Part shown: positions 25,420 to 34,908 of the stretch, piece by piece | How the letters are laid out: every line of letters begins with the position of its first letter | How positions within the stretch are numbered: the first letter of the stretch is position 1 | Source: Setoptus koraiensis | Lineage: Eukaryota > Arthropoda | Direction: 5' to 3' | Assembly: GCA_048013815.1 (NCBI GenBank) | Contig: CM106585.1 | Location: forward strand, 14,260,001-14,324,000 | Length of the DNA stretch: 64,000 bases | Translations under genes and position numbers: made by a program | Notes under the pieces: model-generated | Told to the model about the DNA's origin: nothing | What the model saw: only the letters and a program-made list of their open reading frames with translations | Databases searched by the model: none

Positions 25420-26835
25420 ATGCCTGGCTTATCATTTCCACTGGTCATAATCGTAGCATTTAGTCTGCAATGCATAACGTGCACTGCAAATAGAAGCGAA
25501 AGAGGTCGATGGCCCAAGGAATTGATCAGGTCATTTACATGGTCTCATTTTAAAGTAAGCGCTTGAATGAATACATCAAAGTACCTCTCTATCGTCATCG
25601 AAAAAATGGATAATTGAATTCACCCCTCTCCCCACATTTCAAAACATCTGAATACATTGTAGCAATTGTTCAAGAGATCCTACTCCACAGTAATCGAGGA
25701 GTTGTTAAGAAAAAATCTATTCACAATCAATAGTCTGAAGATATTCGCTCACAATGTTTTGTTTTATATGGGCAAAAGAAGTTATTATTTAAGTGTTAAC
25801 AAGTATGCCGATCGCAAACGCAAGGAAATACACAAAATGTATTCCATGAAAGATGAGGCCCGCGATGGCGGAAGTCTAACGGATAAACATCAGAGATTCA
25901 AGAGATGGTCATCGCTATCTGTGAGGCCGAATTATGATGAAAGCAATCCTCTAGGTTATAGGATCAATCAAAAGAATTCCGACACTGATCAAACAAATAC
26001 CGACTGTCTAGCAACATGCACCGACCGGCGTAATGATGCGATGGGCGCCAACTGTATGAAACTAGAAGACGACGAAAACTTTATCGCTGAACCAATTAGA
26101 CAAGTTGATCTTAATGGATTGCTAGAAAGAATACCAATTTTAAACGACACAACATTCGTAGATTGGCGAGATTCGGGCTGTCTGACGTTTGTCAGAGATC
26201 AATTGGATTGTGGCTCGTGTTATGCGTTCGCCGCTGTTTCGCTGATGGAGTGGAGCTACTGCCAGAAATCAGGACACCAACTATTGGGTTTCAGCGAGCA
26301 ATATATGGTAGATTGTGGCCAGCATACCAATTTATTTGGCTGTGATGGAGCCAATATAGATGGTATGGGTAAATTTTTGCTAGAGTTTGGCGTAGAGTTG
26401 CGCTCAAATTATCCCTACGTAGGCGAACTTGGTAAGTGCCCATACACATACAGCCATGAACGACAGTCTGATTGGAGCCAATCTGAACTGGGTCACCTGA
26501 GACCATCGAAAGAGTCATTCAAGTACGAGGTTATCACTGAGAGAGACAGATCTATCTGGCTGGATTTACTCTCTGAGAGGCCAATCTTGATTATCATCAA
26601 GTGTCCAACTGACTTTGTTTTTTATGGAGGCATGATACACGATGGCACTAATTGTAATCAAGCTGATTTACATGCCATGCTTCTCGTTGGCGACGGTGAG
26701 GAGAACGGACAAGAATATTGGCTATTACGCAACTCACACGGCTACTATTGGGGCGAATCAGGACACTTTCGATTATCGAAGGACGCGCCAGACCATTGTT
26801 TTGGTGATAGTGTCAACGTGGAGGCCCTATTCTGA
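25420..26835 (+). CDS. Papain-family (C1A) cysteine protease, divergent cathepsin
   Basis: Two exons, 25420..25554 (45 codons) and 25663..26835, phase 0, give about 435 aa. Exon 1 encodes a signal peptide (MPGLSFPLVIIVAFSLQCIT) and the start of the I29 prodomain. Exon 2 continues the prodomain with an ERFNIN-like pattern (EELLRKNLFTINSLKIFAHN) and a GNFD-like NKYAD. The mature domain carries the oxyanion Gln in RDQLDCGSCYAF, catalytic Cys about 231, His about 382 (LHAMLLVG) and Asn about 402 (RNSHGYYWGESG). It should be a secreted or lysosomal/gut endopeptidase. Oddities: the Trp after the catalytic Cys is Tyr, NSWG is NSHG, and a hydrophilic linker of about 80 residues separates prodomain and mature enzyme. 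The triad is intact, so activity is likely. Confidence 0.88.
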
Positions 26836-27167
26836 GAGTGTACCACCTAACTACAGGCTTGTCAACTTACCTAAGGGGATGTGAATTCTTTTGGGGCCAA
26901 TCAACCACCAACCAAAGTTTTTCATTGAGTGATGCATTAAATCGTTCAGATAACTGCATTACGTCGCGTAGCTTCAAGCCCACACAAGAGTGATTAGAAT
27001 CTCATTGCAGGAGTTGGCGATCATTGGACATACACCGCTGTGGTGTGTATCAAAGTTTTGCTCACTCGGATGAAAGTTAAAACCGTTCAGTATATCGCCT
27101 ATCTGTGTAAAAAGTAGCCATCTGTCTCTTGGAATCGAAGTATTACCGCAGAAAAACTCGCCGATGT
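26836..27167. other. Gap between protease and inverted-repeat arm
   Basis: About 330 bp, no ORF of note. It should carry the 3' end of the protease transcript and lies outside the Spt5 5' duplication. Confidence 0.5.
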
Positions 27168-27879
27168 TTTTCTGTCACTGTGTATTGTTTCTCTCGCAAA
27201 AGTTGTGATTTTACAACTGAAGATTTTCTACTTGCGTGTGCGTGGTGTCTGTCGTGGCAAGAGTTTTTAACACGTACTTTAACGAGCATTTCAATTCAAT
27301 AATCTTATCAAAAGGTTTTGTCTCATCGTTTTCTTGATCGGCATAGTCTAGTCTGGTTTGGCCGATATCGAGATGATTATGTTGTCTCGACATCAAAATC
27401 GTTTTCTCGGCATGTGTCGACATATTGGCCGCCCACCGGTACAACAGCCTCTGGCCTCTTCATCATGTGGGCGAAAAATTCGCAACAACACTGTTTGTAT
27501 TTGGCGCGTCGAAGTTAACTCGTCGCGCATGCACTGTTTCTCACCAAATAACATTTGTACATTTTTGTATACCGAGATGGATTGGAGAGATTAATGACAT
27601 CTTTTTAATACAACACATATTATCAGGCCACCATTTATGAAATCCTCATTAGGGTCCTCATATATTCAAATTCAACCAACGGCTGTGTACATTGTGTGTC
27701 ACTCATCCATTTATTTATTCCAACACATATATCTTACTTGGTAACGTCGTCACAATCTCACATACGCAACAACAACAAACATGCCGAAAAAGCATGCTGA
27801 CAGAGATTTCGAGGACAGCTCTGATGCCAGTCTAGACCAAGATGATGAGGAGGACGAGCCAAGCGAAGATGACGACGAC
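27168..27879 (+). repeat. Left arm of inverted duplication (Spt5 promoter, leader and first 33 codons)
   Basis: This 712-bp segment matches the reverse complement of 31951..32661 with only about four differences: a substitution at 27186, a small indel/substitution near 27310 and a substitution at 27524. The identity includes about 610 bp of noncoding sequence and codons 1-33. It stops sharply at the base after 27879. A further ~70 bp downstream (KGSKR...SSSKK region) can still be aligned but is strongly diverged. Confidence 0.95.
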
Positions 27880-28593
27880 AATATGCAAAAGAACAAAGGA
27901 TCAAAGAGAAAGCAAGACTCATCTAGCAAAAAAGGTAAACCTCAGGACGATGTTGTTTTGCTGCAACTACCAGCCTCATCGGCAGCGGCGGCAACTGCTC
28001 TGTCCAAAACTAAAGGAGGACCTAAAACAAAACGTGGTAAGGCTAGACCAAGATTGACCAATTCAGCTAATGCTATCACTCCATGGAAATCGTTGCAACA
28101 TCATTTTATGAGGCATTCTGATGTAAAACAAAGGCCCGACAAAAAACAAACGATGAGCGAATTGAGCAATGAAGGACTTCAGCGTCGAAATGGATGGAAA
28201 GTTTATCATCTTGCAGGACAAATTGACGATTTGATTGACAATGAATTACAAGTGCGAGATCGATTGAATCAATTATTGAACTTATTTGAGACACAAGCTG
28301 CGAAATTAGTTTATGAATTAGGTCAACAATGTGAACGAGACGACACCCCTCATCCTGATGCTTTCGCCATACTGAGGCGACAAAGAAGTTATGGTAGGAA
28401 TGAATTTAATTCAAATCTTATTGTCGACAAATTAGATGATCTAATAAAAGGACATCTACAGAGGAGTACTTTATTTACAGACCAGATGTTGGATTGCAAA
28501 GATGTCATCATGCGCATCAGCGATGAACACCGTGAAAGAGTGGTCAGGATTATCTCCAAGTCCTTAAACAAACGATCATATGTATTCAAATGA
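27781..28593 (+). CDS. Chimeric protein: Spt5 N-terminus fused to SAP130 C-terminal domain
   Basis: A 270-aa, single-exon gene. Residues 1-33 are identical to Spt5 encoded on the other arm. Residues ~35-58 are a diverged version of the next Spt5 segment (KGSKRKQDSSSKK against KGSKRGQASSSKK). Residues ~59-98 are an Ala/Lys-rich linker. Residues ~100-265 match, from memory, the C-terminal domain of SAP130, a Sin3/HDAC corepressor subunit: TPWKSLQHHFMRHSDV (human PWKAAYHHFQRYSDV), NGWKVYHLAGQI, then LDDLIKGHLQRSTLFTDQM. That domain is reported to contact Sin3. The remaining SAP130 N-terminus is not in the window. The acidic, basic-patch leader suggests a nuclear protein. The start codon and probably the promoter come from Spt5. 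It is either a new chimera or a heavily rebuilt SAP130 gene. Confidence 0.85.
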   Translation: MPKKHADRDFEDSSDASLDQDDEEDEPSEDDDDNMQKNKGSKRKQDSSSKKGKPQDDVVLLQLPASSAAAATALSKTKGGPKTKRGKARPRLTNSANAITPWKSLQHHFMRHSDVKQRPDKKQTMSELSNEGLQRRNGWKVYHLAGQIDDLIDNELQVRDRLNQLLNLFETQAAKLVYELGQQCERDDTPHPDAFAILRRQRSYGRNEFNSNLIVDKLDDLIKGHLQRSTLFTDQMLDCKDVIMRISDEHRERVVRIISKSLNKRSYVFK

Positions 28594-28623
28594 CTAAATT
28601 TGGTCTCATATCTGACAAGACAT

Positions 28624-28629
28624 ATTAAA
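28624..28629 (+). terminator. Polyadenylation signal of the chimeric gene
   Basis: ATTAAA, 31 bp past the chimera's stop codon. Spt5 converges from the other side and stops at 28825. Confidence 0.4.
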
Positions 28630-28801
28630 CGCTTCACAGGACTAAAAAAAATATGTATACCTGAATCTAAAAGATTCCTACTTATTTACATGATTATTTA
28701 CTGTTCATATATTTTTTATCATGTATTCACGCTGTAAATCTATTCATTGTTATTTTCGTAAAGGTGAAATTGAGTCTATTCCCCAAATATACAACAATCC
28801 T

Positions 28802-28807
28802 TTTATT
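28802..28807 (-). terminator. Polyadenylation signal of Spt5
   Basis: AATAAA on the minus strand, about 18 bp past the Spt5 stop codon, implying a very short 3' UTR. Confidence 0.5.
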
Positions 28808-28824
28808 TTGTATGAAAGAATCGT

Positions 28825-31800
28825 TTACTCTTCAATGTCTTTGAGTTTACACAGATTTTGATACGCTAAAACTTGAACGGTTCCATTGTCTAGTTGACAC
28901 ATGACTTCGGCTCCATCTATACTCATAAGAGTACCTGTCGCGTGTCTGTGTAGGTCACCAAATATAACCATAAATCTTTGCCTGGCTTCAGGTTGCACAG
29001 GCACAAGGTCTGTTGAGGGAACACTCACTACTCTGTCCTCTTCTTTCAAATACACTGCAGCAACACCCCCGCTGACACTTCTGATGTAACCGCACTGATT
29101 ATACAAAAGCTGATCTAGTGAAGTAGTATTCGTGATCCTCACCTCAAGATCAGGTTGTTGCCATTCATGTGCACCATCTATGTTAGCACCAGGAGTCTTG
29201 GGATGGAATGAGAGCATCGACGTAGGTCCAGGCGTCATAGGTGGATAGGCGTTGAATCCAGCCGCAGATGATGGGTTTTGGAAACCTGGCGATGGCGCGA
29301 CATAGGCAGAGCTCGACGGACTGGGAGCTACACCGCCTTGGAAAGATGCTGCTGCCGGAGATGGAGCAGCCATGTAAGATGATGGTCCGGAGTAGACGCC
29401 AGGAGTTTGAGGTGGATACGCGGAAAGTTCAGAGCTATCAGGATTTTCAGGGGCTCTATAGCTGGGCGTGGCAGGATTGTTGTAGATTGAGGGTGTCATT
29501 GAAGAGTTTTGCTCTTCGTAATCGAAATCTGCTCGCGGAGTCGGCTGGCTAACCCAATCTTCTGATGATCGCATTGGAGTTTGAGATCCATCATGCATCG
29601 GAGTGGCCAGACCTCGATGTAACGGTGTTCTACCACCGTGTGATGGGGTCTGCGAGCCATACAAAGGTGTTGCTCTTGTGGTGTACGAAGGCATTGAATT
29701 GGTACTGAAACTAACACCATCTGTTGGTTTGATATTTGCTCTAGCTACAGTGATGGTCCTACAATCTGAATGAAGTTCTACTCTAGCATTTTCACCGATC
29801 GCATCCTTCACGATACCTACGTGTCCCTTATAGGAGCCTTTGATTATCTTAATAGTAGTTCCTATAAGCTGCATGTTTTCACGATTACGTCCTCCTAGAT
29901 GATTGCTGTTCATCATTGGACCTCCACCATATGAAAGTCCTCCAGAACTAGGGTGACGAGGCGAAGTCAGTCGAGGCGATGCGCAAACATCGTTCATGAC
30001 TGGTGAGGAAAAACTGGATGCGGAAGATTTTGATGAATTTCCAGACAAGGCAAGATGGCGTGTCTTGCAAACAAACATTCCACCGCATTCCAACACCGCA
30101 AGTCTGGAATGGAGGAAGACATAACTCCGGAATATGTGTTTTACTTCACCCATTTTACCTTTGTGTGGTCCATCCACAACACTCACGTGATCCTTCACAG
30201 TAAATTGTGCTCCATTTCGATCAATAGCTTGTGCCTTTCTTTTTACATCACCTTTCTTGATGACTGCTTGAGGTTTAACCAGTTTAACCTTACCATTCTG
30301 GTTAAGAACCTGAAGATTCTCTTTTTCTAGTCTTATGATGACACCCACAGTCGATTGATCCAATTGAACAAGGTCACCCCAATTGAATTGACCTAAGGAA
30401 TCAACTCCGGTAGCCATATCAGCACATAGTTGTAAGTCACGAATGAGTACCTTGATTTCATCCATAGTAAGATCGCTTATCAATACGGCACTGTTTTCAT
30501 CTACGGTCACTATATGGCCAGTATCGCCCTGGTATCTTCCGTCTATAACTTTTACGTGGTCGCCCTCATCGAAGCATTTTTTCAATGAGCTTGCTTCGAA
30601 AACAAGTGCTTCCGTCAATTCGTCGTGCTTTGGCATCATGGTAACTTTTGTTCCATCTATTGTCAAAACCTTACCAGGAAGTCTAATTAAGTCTCCTTCA
30701 GCCACCTCAACTTTGTCTCCGGGTGCAAATTTGATATCTTTTGCCGCTCCGAGTTGAAGTTCAGCATCATCTAACCCTCTCTCTTCAGCACGCTCTAATT
30801 CTGCCAGCGAGGGTTTGACACCTTCAGCAATGATGGCGTTCAAAGGGAAAGACTTGAACAAATATCCTCGACGATATCTATTACCTTCGAAAATGTGAAA
30901 ATCTCCATCCGTTGTAACTTCACCTCCGATAGATCTGATAGCATCAACATCGAAAGGTTTTTGTGGCGGTCGTTTGAACATGGTTCGTTTTTTATTGCTT
31001 TCTGGATCCGAAGATTTTAGAGCACCTCTCATTTTAGTATAGTCTATCCTGGGCATAAGCTTGAGATGAACCTGATTTTGGGCGGTATCTACATAGTCAA
31101 CTTGTGCGAGATCCCCCTTATATATGGTCCTCTTCAAGCGAACCCACTGGTCTACTTTTATCCTAATAGGTTCTTTCACCACCCTGAGAACATCCGTCAT
31201 CTCATTTATAGGAACCATCGTTTGCTTATGTATTCCAAGTTTCAAACTATTAACACCAGCGATTGCTTGTTTTACATGGGTCTGCTTGAAAGCCTCTATA
31301 TAAACATACCCTTTGACACTATCTAGTGCTATTACAGATTTGATCTGGAGTGGCTCTGGTGTCTTTTCATAAGCAATATACTTTCGCATGAGCTGCAAAG
31401 CTGTCATCTTTTCATCACCGATGCGGCACTTAACCATCCATAGATTCGGATCTTTCACTGTCGGCATGAGTGCAGTTTGAGTGATTTCATCATTAAGTTC
31501 CTCAGAGTCTCCATGTCCATAACTGGATCTCTCTGCCTCGGATTGTTCAGCGTACTTCCTTCTGTAGTAGTCTTCTATTTCTTCCTCTTTCTTGTTTTCC
31601 CAGATCATTTGAAGCCGACGATGTTTGTTTATATTTTGCTCGTGTTCGGCAACTTCGGATCTTTTATCCCTGTCAATGAGATCCTCGAGGTCTTCACCTT
31701 CGTATTCATCGTCTTCATTTGCGTCTTCGTCATCTACCTCTGCTTCATCCAAAATGAAGTCTGATACACGCTCACGCTCGTTTTTCTTCTTCTTCTTGTG

Positions 31801-32049
31801 CTTCCTACTATCAATACTCTCATACTCTTCGTCCTCTTCCGAGTCCTCCTCTTCGTCATCGTCATCTTGGTGTTTGCGTTTTTTGCTAGAGGACGCTTGG
31901 CCTCTCTTAGATCCTTTCTGCTTCGAATGAGATGAGAATGCTCTATCATCGTCGTCGTCATCTTCGCTTGGCTCGTCCTCCTCATCATCTTGGTCTAGAC
32001 TGGCATCAGAGCTGTCCTCGAAATCTCTGTCAGCATGCTTTTTCGGCAT
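28825..32049 (-). CDS. Spt5: Transcription elongation factor Spt5 (DSIF large subunit)
   Basis: 1,074 aa in one uninterrupted exon, close to the usual 1,050-1,100 aa. With Spt4 it forms DSIF, which clamps RNA polymerase II and controls promoter-proximal pausing and elongation. Order: acidic/basic N-terminus (1-190); NGN domain (about 197-290, NLWMVKCRIGDEKMTALQLM), which binds Spt4; several KOW domains (for example about 300, 440, 500, 600, 740 and 1,020, with motifs such as DHVKVIDGRYQGDTGHIV and IKIIKGSYKGHVGIVKDA); and a C-terminal region of S/T-P repeats (TPLYGSQTPSHGGRTPLH, then TPG-rich repeats), the P-TEFb phosphorylation zone. The promoter and first 33 codons lie in the right arm of the inverted repeat and are duplicated in front of the chimeric gene. 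Absence of introns is notable for a gene this long. Confidence 0.97.
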   Translation of the reverse strand: MPKKHADRDFEDSSDASLDQDDEEDEPSEDDDDDDRAFSSHSKQKGSKRGQASSSKKRKHQDDDDEEEDSEEDEEYESIDSRKHKKKKKNERERVSDFILDEAEVDDEDANEDDEYEGEDLEDLIDRDKRSEVAEHEQNINKHRRLQMIWENKKEEEIEDYYRRKYAEQSEAERSSYGHGDSEELNDEITQTALMPTVKDPNLWMVKCRIGDEKMTALQLMRKYIAYEKTPEPLQIKSVIALDSVKGYVYIEAFKQTHVKQAIAGVNSLKLGIHKQTMVPINEMTDVLRVVKEPIRIKVDQWVRLKRTIYKGDLAQVDYVDTAQNQVHLKLMPRIDYTKMRGALKSSDPESNKKRTMFKRPPQKPFDVDAIRSIGGEVTTDGDFHIFEGNRYRRGYLFKSFPLNAIIAEGVKPSLAELERAEERGLDDAELQLGAAKDIKFAPGDKVEVAEGDLIRLPGKVLTIDGTKVTMMPKHDELTEALVFEASSLKKCFDEGDHVKVIDGRYQGDTGHIVTVDENSAVLISDLTMDEIKVLIRDLQLCADMATGVDSLGQFNWGDLVQLDQSTVGVIIRLEKENLQVLNQNGKVKLVKPQAVIKKGDVKRKAQAIDRNGAQFTVKDHVSVVDGPHKGKMGEVKHIFRSYVFLHSRLAVLECGGMFVCKTRHLALSGNSSKSSASSFSSPVMNDVCASPRLTSPRHPSSGGLSYGGGPMMNSNHLGGRNRENMQLIGTTIKIIKGSYKGHVGIVKDAIGENARVELHSDCRTITVARANIKPTDGVSFSTNSMPSYTTRATPLYGSQTPSHGGRTPLHRGLATPMHDGSQTPMRSSEDWVSQPTPRADFDYEEQNSSMTPSIYNNPATPSYRAPENPDSSELSAYPPQTPGVYSGPSSYMAAPSPAAASFQGGVAPSPSSSAYVAPSPGFQNPSSAAGFNAYPPMTPGPTSMLSFHPKTPGANIDGAHEWQQPDLEVRITNTTSLDQLLYNQCGYIRSVSGGVAAVYLKEEDRVVSVPSTDLVPVQPEARQRFMVIFGDLHRHATGTLMSIDGAEVMCQLDNGTVQVLAYQNLCKLKDIEE

Positions 32050-32661
32050 GTTTGTTGTTGTTGCGTATGTGAGATTGTGACGACGTTACCAAGTAAGATA
32101 TATGTGTTGGAATAAATAAATGGATGAGTGACACACAATGTACACAGCCGTTGGTTGAATTTGAATATATGAGGACCCTAATGAGGATTTCATAAATGGT
32201 GGCCTGATAATATGTGTTGTATTAAAAAGATGTCATTAATCTCTCCAATCCATCTCGGTATACAAAAATGTACAAATGTTATTTGGTGAGAAACAGTGCA
32301 TGCGCAACGAGTTAACTTCGACGCGCCAAATACAAACAGTGTTGTTGCGAATTTTTCGCCCACATGATGAAGAGGCCAGAGGCTGTTGTACCGGTGGGCG
32401 GCCAATATGTCGACACATGCCGAGAAAACGATTTTGATGTCGAGACAACATAATCATCTCGATATCGGCCAAACCAGACTAGACTATGCCGATCAAGAAA
32501 ACGATGAGACAAAACCGATGATAAGATTATTGAATTGAAATGCTCGTTAAAGTACGTGTTAAAAACTCTTGCCACGACAGACACCACGCACACGCAAGTA
32601 GAAAATCTTCAGTTGTAAAATCACAACTTTTGCGAGAGAAACTATACACAGTGACAGAAAA
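31951..32661 (-). repeat. Right arm of inverted duplication (native Spt5 5' end)
   Basis: Reverse complement of 27168..27879, about 99.4% identical over 711 bp. It covers the Spt5 start region and about 610 bp upstream. The arms are separated by 4,071 bp holding both gene bodies, which run towards each other. Confidence 0.95.
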
Positions 32662-32959
32662 CCACTGTTCGGTTTTTCATTGGATTGTGTGCTGAATGCA
32701 TCGATCAACTTATGAGGGTCACAACACATTCATGATTGCGCGCTCATGAGACAAACACAGCGCATGTCTGGTGTCGATTGTACCGAATTACCGTTGAATT
32801 TTCAGAAACTAACAGCAACACGTTCCTTAAATTCCGACCACTTTCAATCATTCTCCCCATTTCTCAGCAATCAACCTTTCGCACCGAACCTCTAATGTTC
32901 ACATTTTTATTCACAACACATTTATTTATCAGTAAATCATCTAACTAAAAATCTTTACA

Positions 32960-34540
32960 ATGTCGAGGTATGACCTGGATAATGAGATAAAGAAAGCCAC
33001 TAATATGGACATGCCTCTGACAAGTTCCAAGCAACCTAGGTGGCAGAGAAAGAATGACAGTCAATTATACAATTCATTTAATGTTTCAGCCATCAACACA
33101 ACCACTGGCAATCTCGCCAACTTGACTATAGGTAATAAATATCCATCTAAGACGCCTTCAAAGACACCATCAAAAGCGACGACACCGGCAGGTAAAAATT
33201 TGAATACATCTCGTGTTTTAAAAACACCTAAAACTCCCAGTCATGGCCCTGATAGATTTATAACCAATAGACAAGGCATGGATCTTGAGATCAGCCACTA
33301 TCTCATAACACAGGCCAACAGAAATGGCCAAGAAAATGATCTTGCGCCAAACACTAGTGAGAATGCCAACTCTAAATCTATAGGCGAAATGCTCAACGCC
33401 AATCTGGATAATTATCGAATAATGTGCTACGCCGACAAAGCACCGGTAGCCCCAGAAGGGCAAGCAAGTAATCTCAAAGTGCTCTACAGTTCCAGTAAGA
33501 CTAGCGCATCAGCTAAGAAGGCCAACAGAGTTATTCCTACGCAACCTGAGAAGATTCTGGATGCCCCCGAAATAACAAACGATTGGTACCTCAATTTGAT
33601 TGACTGGAGTGACACCAATATTGTCGCAGTTGCTCTTTCCTCAGAAGTTTATCTGTGGAACGCCGCGACCGGTGATATTGCCAACCTATTGCAATTGGCC
33701 GATAGTGAATACGTGAGCGCCTTATCCTGGATACAGGAAGGCAATCACGTAGCTGTCGGAACAAGTTTGAATGAAGTAGAAATTTGGGATGCCGAGGTCA
33801 ACCGACGTTTAAGAGTTATGCGTGGCCACTCGCAAAGAGTTTGCTCCCTCGACTGGAACTCTTACATGCTATCCAGTGGCTCAAAGTCCGGCCTGATATT
33901 TCACCATGATGTTCGTGTGCCAGATCATCATGTTGGTACACTTAACGGGCACTCCGGCCAAGAAGTTTGTGGTCTCAAATGGTCACCAGATGGGAGATAT
34001 TTGGCCAGTGGCGGTAATGATAATTCTCTCAACATTTGGTCCTCCAGTAATCATTCACTAGAGCCCGATAACACTAGCCCCGTCCACGTTTTTCATCACA
34101 ATTCAGCCGTCAAAGCTCTAGCATGGTGCCCATGGAAATCCCATGTTCTAGCATCAGGCGGAGGAACTAGCGATAGGACTATCAAGATTTGGAACGCAAC
34201 CAATGGCAACTGTTTATACTCTGTGGACGCTAAATCACAAGTTTGTGGGGTTCTCTGGTCAGAGGAGTACCAAGAACTTATATCTGGCCACGGCTTCCAA
34301 AACTATGAGCTTGCTATTTGGAAATATCCAGGTATGACTAAGGTATCTGAGCTTAGAGGTCACACAGGCAGAATATTAGGTTTGGCCATGAGTCCAGATA
34401 AGTCAACAGTTGTATCGGTAGGCGCCGACGAAACCTTGAGATTCTGGGAATGTTTTGCTGTGGATGCTCAGCGTAAAAAGAAATCAACCATCTCGGCGTC
34501 AAAGGCGACCTCGAACCCAATACGTTTGAGCTTGCGTTAG
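32960..34540 (+). CDS. Cdc20: Cdc20/fizzy, anaphase-promoting complex activator
   Basis: 526 aa, single exon. Cdc20 recruits substrates to APC/C in mitosis and is the target of the spindle checkpoint. Visible: the KQPRWQRK motif (25-31); a TPSK tandem run (63-73) with further KTP sites that could be Cdk-phosphorylated; C-box DRFITNR (98-104), which contacts APC/C; a Mad2-binding-like KVLYSSSKT (near 172); and seven WD40 repeats from about 200 to 510, including LKWSPDGRYLASGGNDNSLNIW. The C-terminal dipeptide is Leu-Arg instead of the usual Ile-Arg tail that docks on APC3. No KEN box is seen. Cdc20 is favoured over Cdh1/fizzy-related because of the Mad2-binding motif and N-terminal layout. AATAAA at 34602. 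Confidence 0.95.
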   Translation: MSRYDLDNEIKKATNMDMPLTSSKQPRWQRKNDSQLYNSFNVSAINTTTGNLANLTIGNKYPSKTPSKTPSKATTPAGKNLNTSRVLKTPKTPSHGPDRFITNRQGMDLEISHYLITQANRNGQENDLAPNTSENANSKSIGEMLNANLDNYRIMCYADKAPVAPEGQASNLKVLYSSSKTSASAKKANRVIPTQPEKILDAPEITNDWYLNLIDWSDTNIVAVALSSEVYLWNAATGDIANLLQLADSEYVSALSWIQEGNHVAVGTSLNEVEIWDAEVNRRLRVMRGHSQRVCSLDWNSYMLSSGSKSGLIFHHDVRVPDHHVGTLNGHSGQEVCGLKWSPDGRYLASGGNDNSLNIWSSSNHSLEPDNTSPVHVFHHNSAVKALAWCPWKSHVLASGGGTSDRTIKIWNATNGNCLYSVDAKSQVCGVLWSEEYQELISGHGFQNYELAIWKYPGMTKVSELRGHTGRILGLAMSPDKSTVVSVGADETLRFWECFAVDAQRKKKSTISASKATSNPIRLSLR

Positions 34541-34601
34541 AGACGCATGCTTGTGCTTGTTTATAGGATCATGGTTTGATTACATTTTGTATTTATAATT
34601 C

Positions 34602-34607
34602 AATAAA
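34602..34607 (+). terminator. Polyadenylation signal of Cdc20
   Basis: AATAAA, 62 bp past the Cdc20 stop codon. Confidence 0.5.
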
Positions 34608-34741
34608 CTCTTATCACTTGGCTGAAGTAGATAATAAACACTATCCGTATAGAGCACTGACCAATTCACTAGAGAATTGTTTTCTGCGCACCATACTTCT
34701 AGATGTTGTTCGAATAAATCGTCAGCAAATGCCTCACCATA

Positions 34742-34755
34742 ATCTCCATGACAAC
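34742..34755 (+). promoter_or_regulatory. Candidate X-box (RFX binding site) upstream of BBS2
   Basis: ATCTCCATGACAAC matches the ciliary X-box consensus GTHNYYATRRNAAC at 13 of 14 positions (only the first base differs). It lies 154 bp upstream of the BBS2 ATG, the usual distance for RFX-controlled ciliary genes. An RFX gene is present at 59705-61420. Confidence 0.6.
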
Positions 34756-34908
34756 GCTATTCATCTGTAGTGTCGGGTAATTTTTCAAAAGAATTTATTT
34801 TCATTCGAGAAAACCGGCTTCCATAACTTAACGTATCACTATTAGAATATTACGTTGATATGTTAATCTAAACCACGATATCAAGAGGTCTTCAGACGGG
34901 AATCAACC

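Larger units (their letters stand above)
34541..34908. other. Intergenic gap between Cdc20 and BBS2
   Basis: 368 bp containing the Cdc20 3' UTR with its AATAAA (34602-34607) and the BBS2 promoter with an X-box candidate. A 64-codon ORF here has no support. Confidence 0.6.

Noticed and set aside
27931-27960. GTAAAC inside the chimeric ORF as a possible splice donor
   Set aside because: The frame stays open through it and downstream domain matches continue in the same frame, so splicing is not needed.
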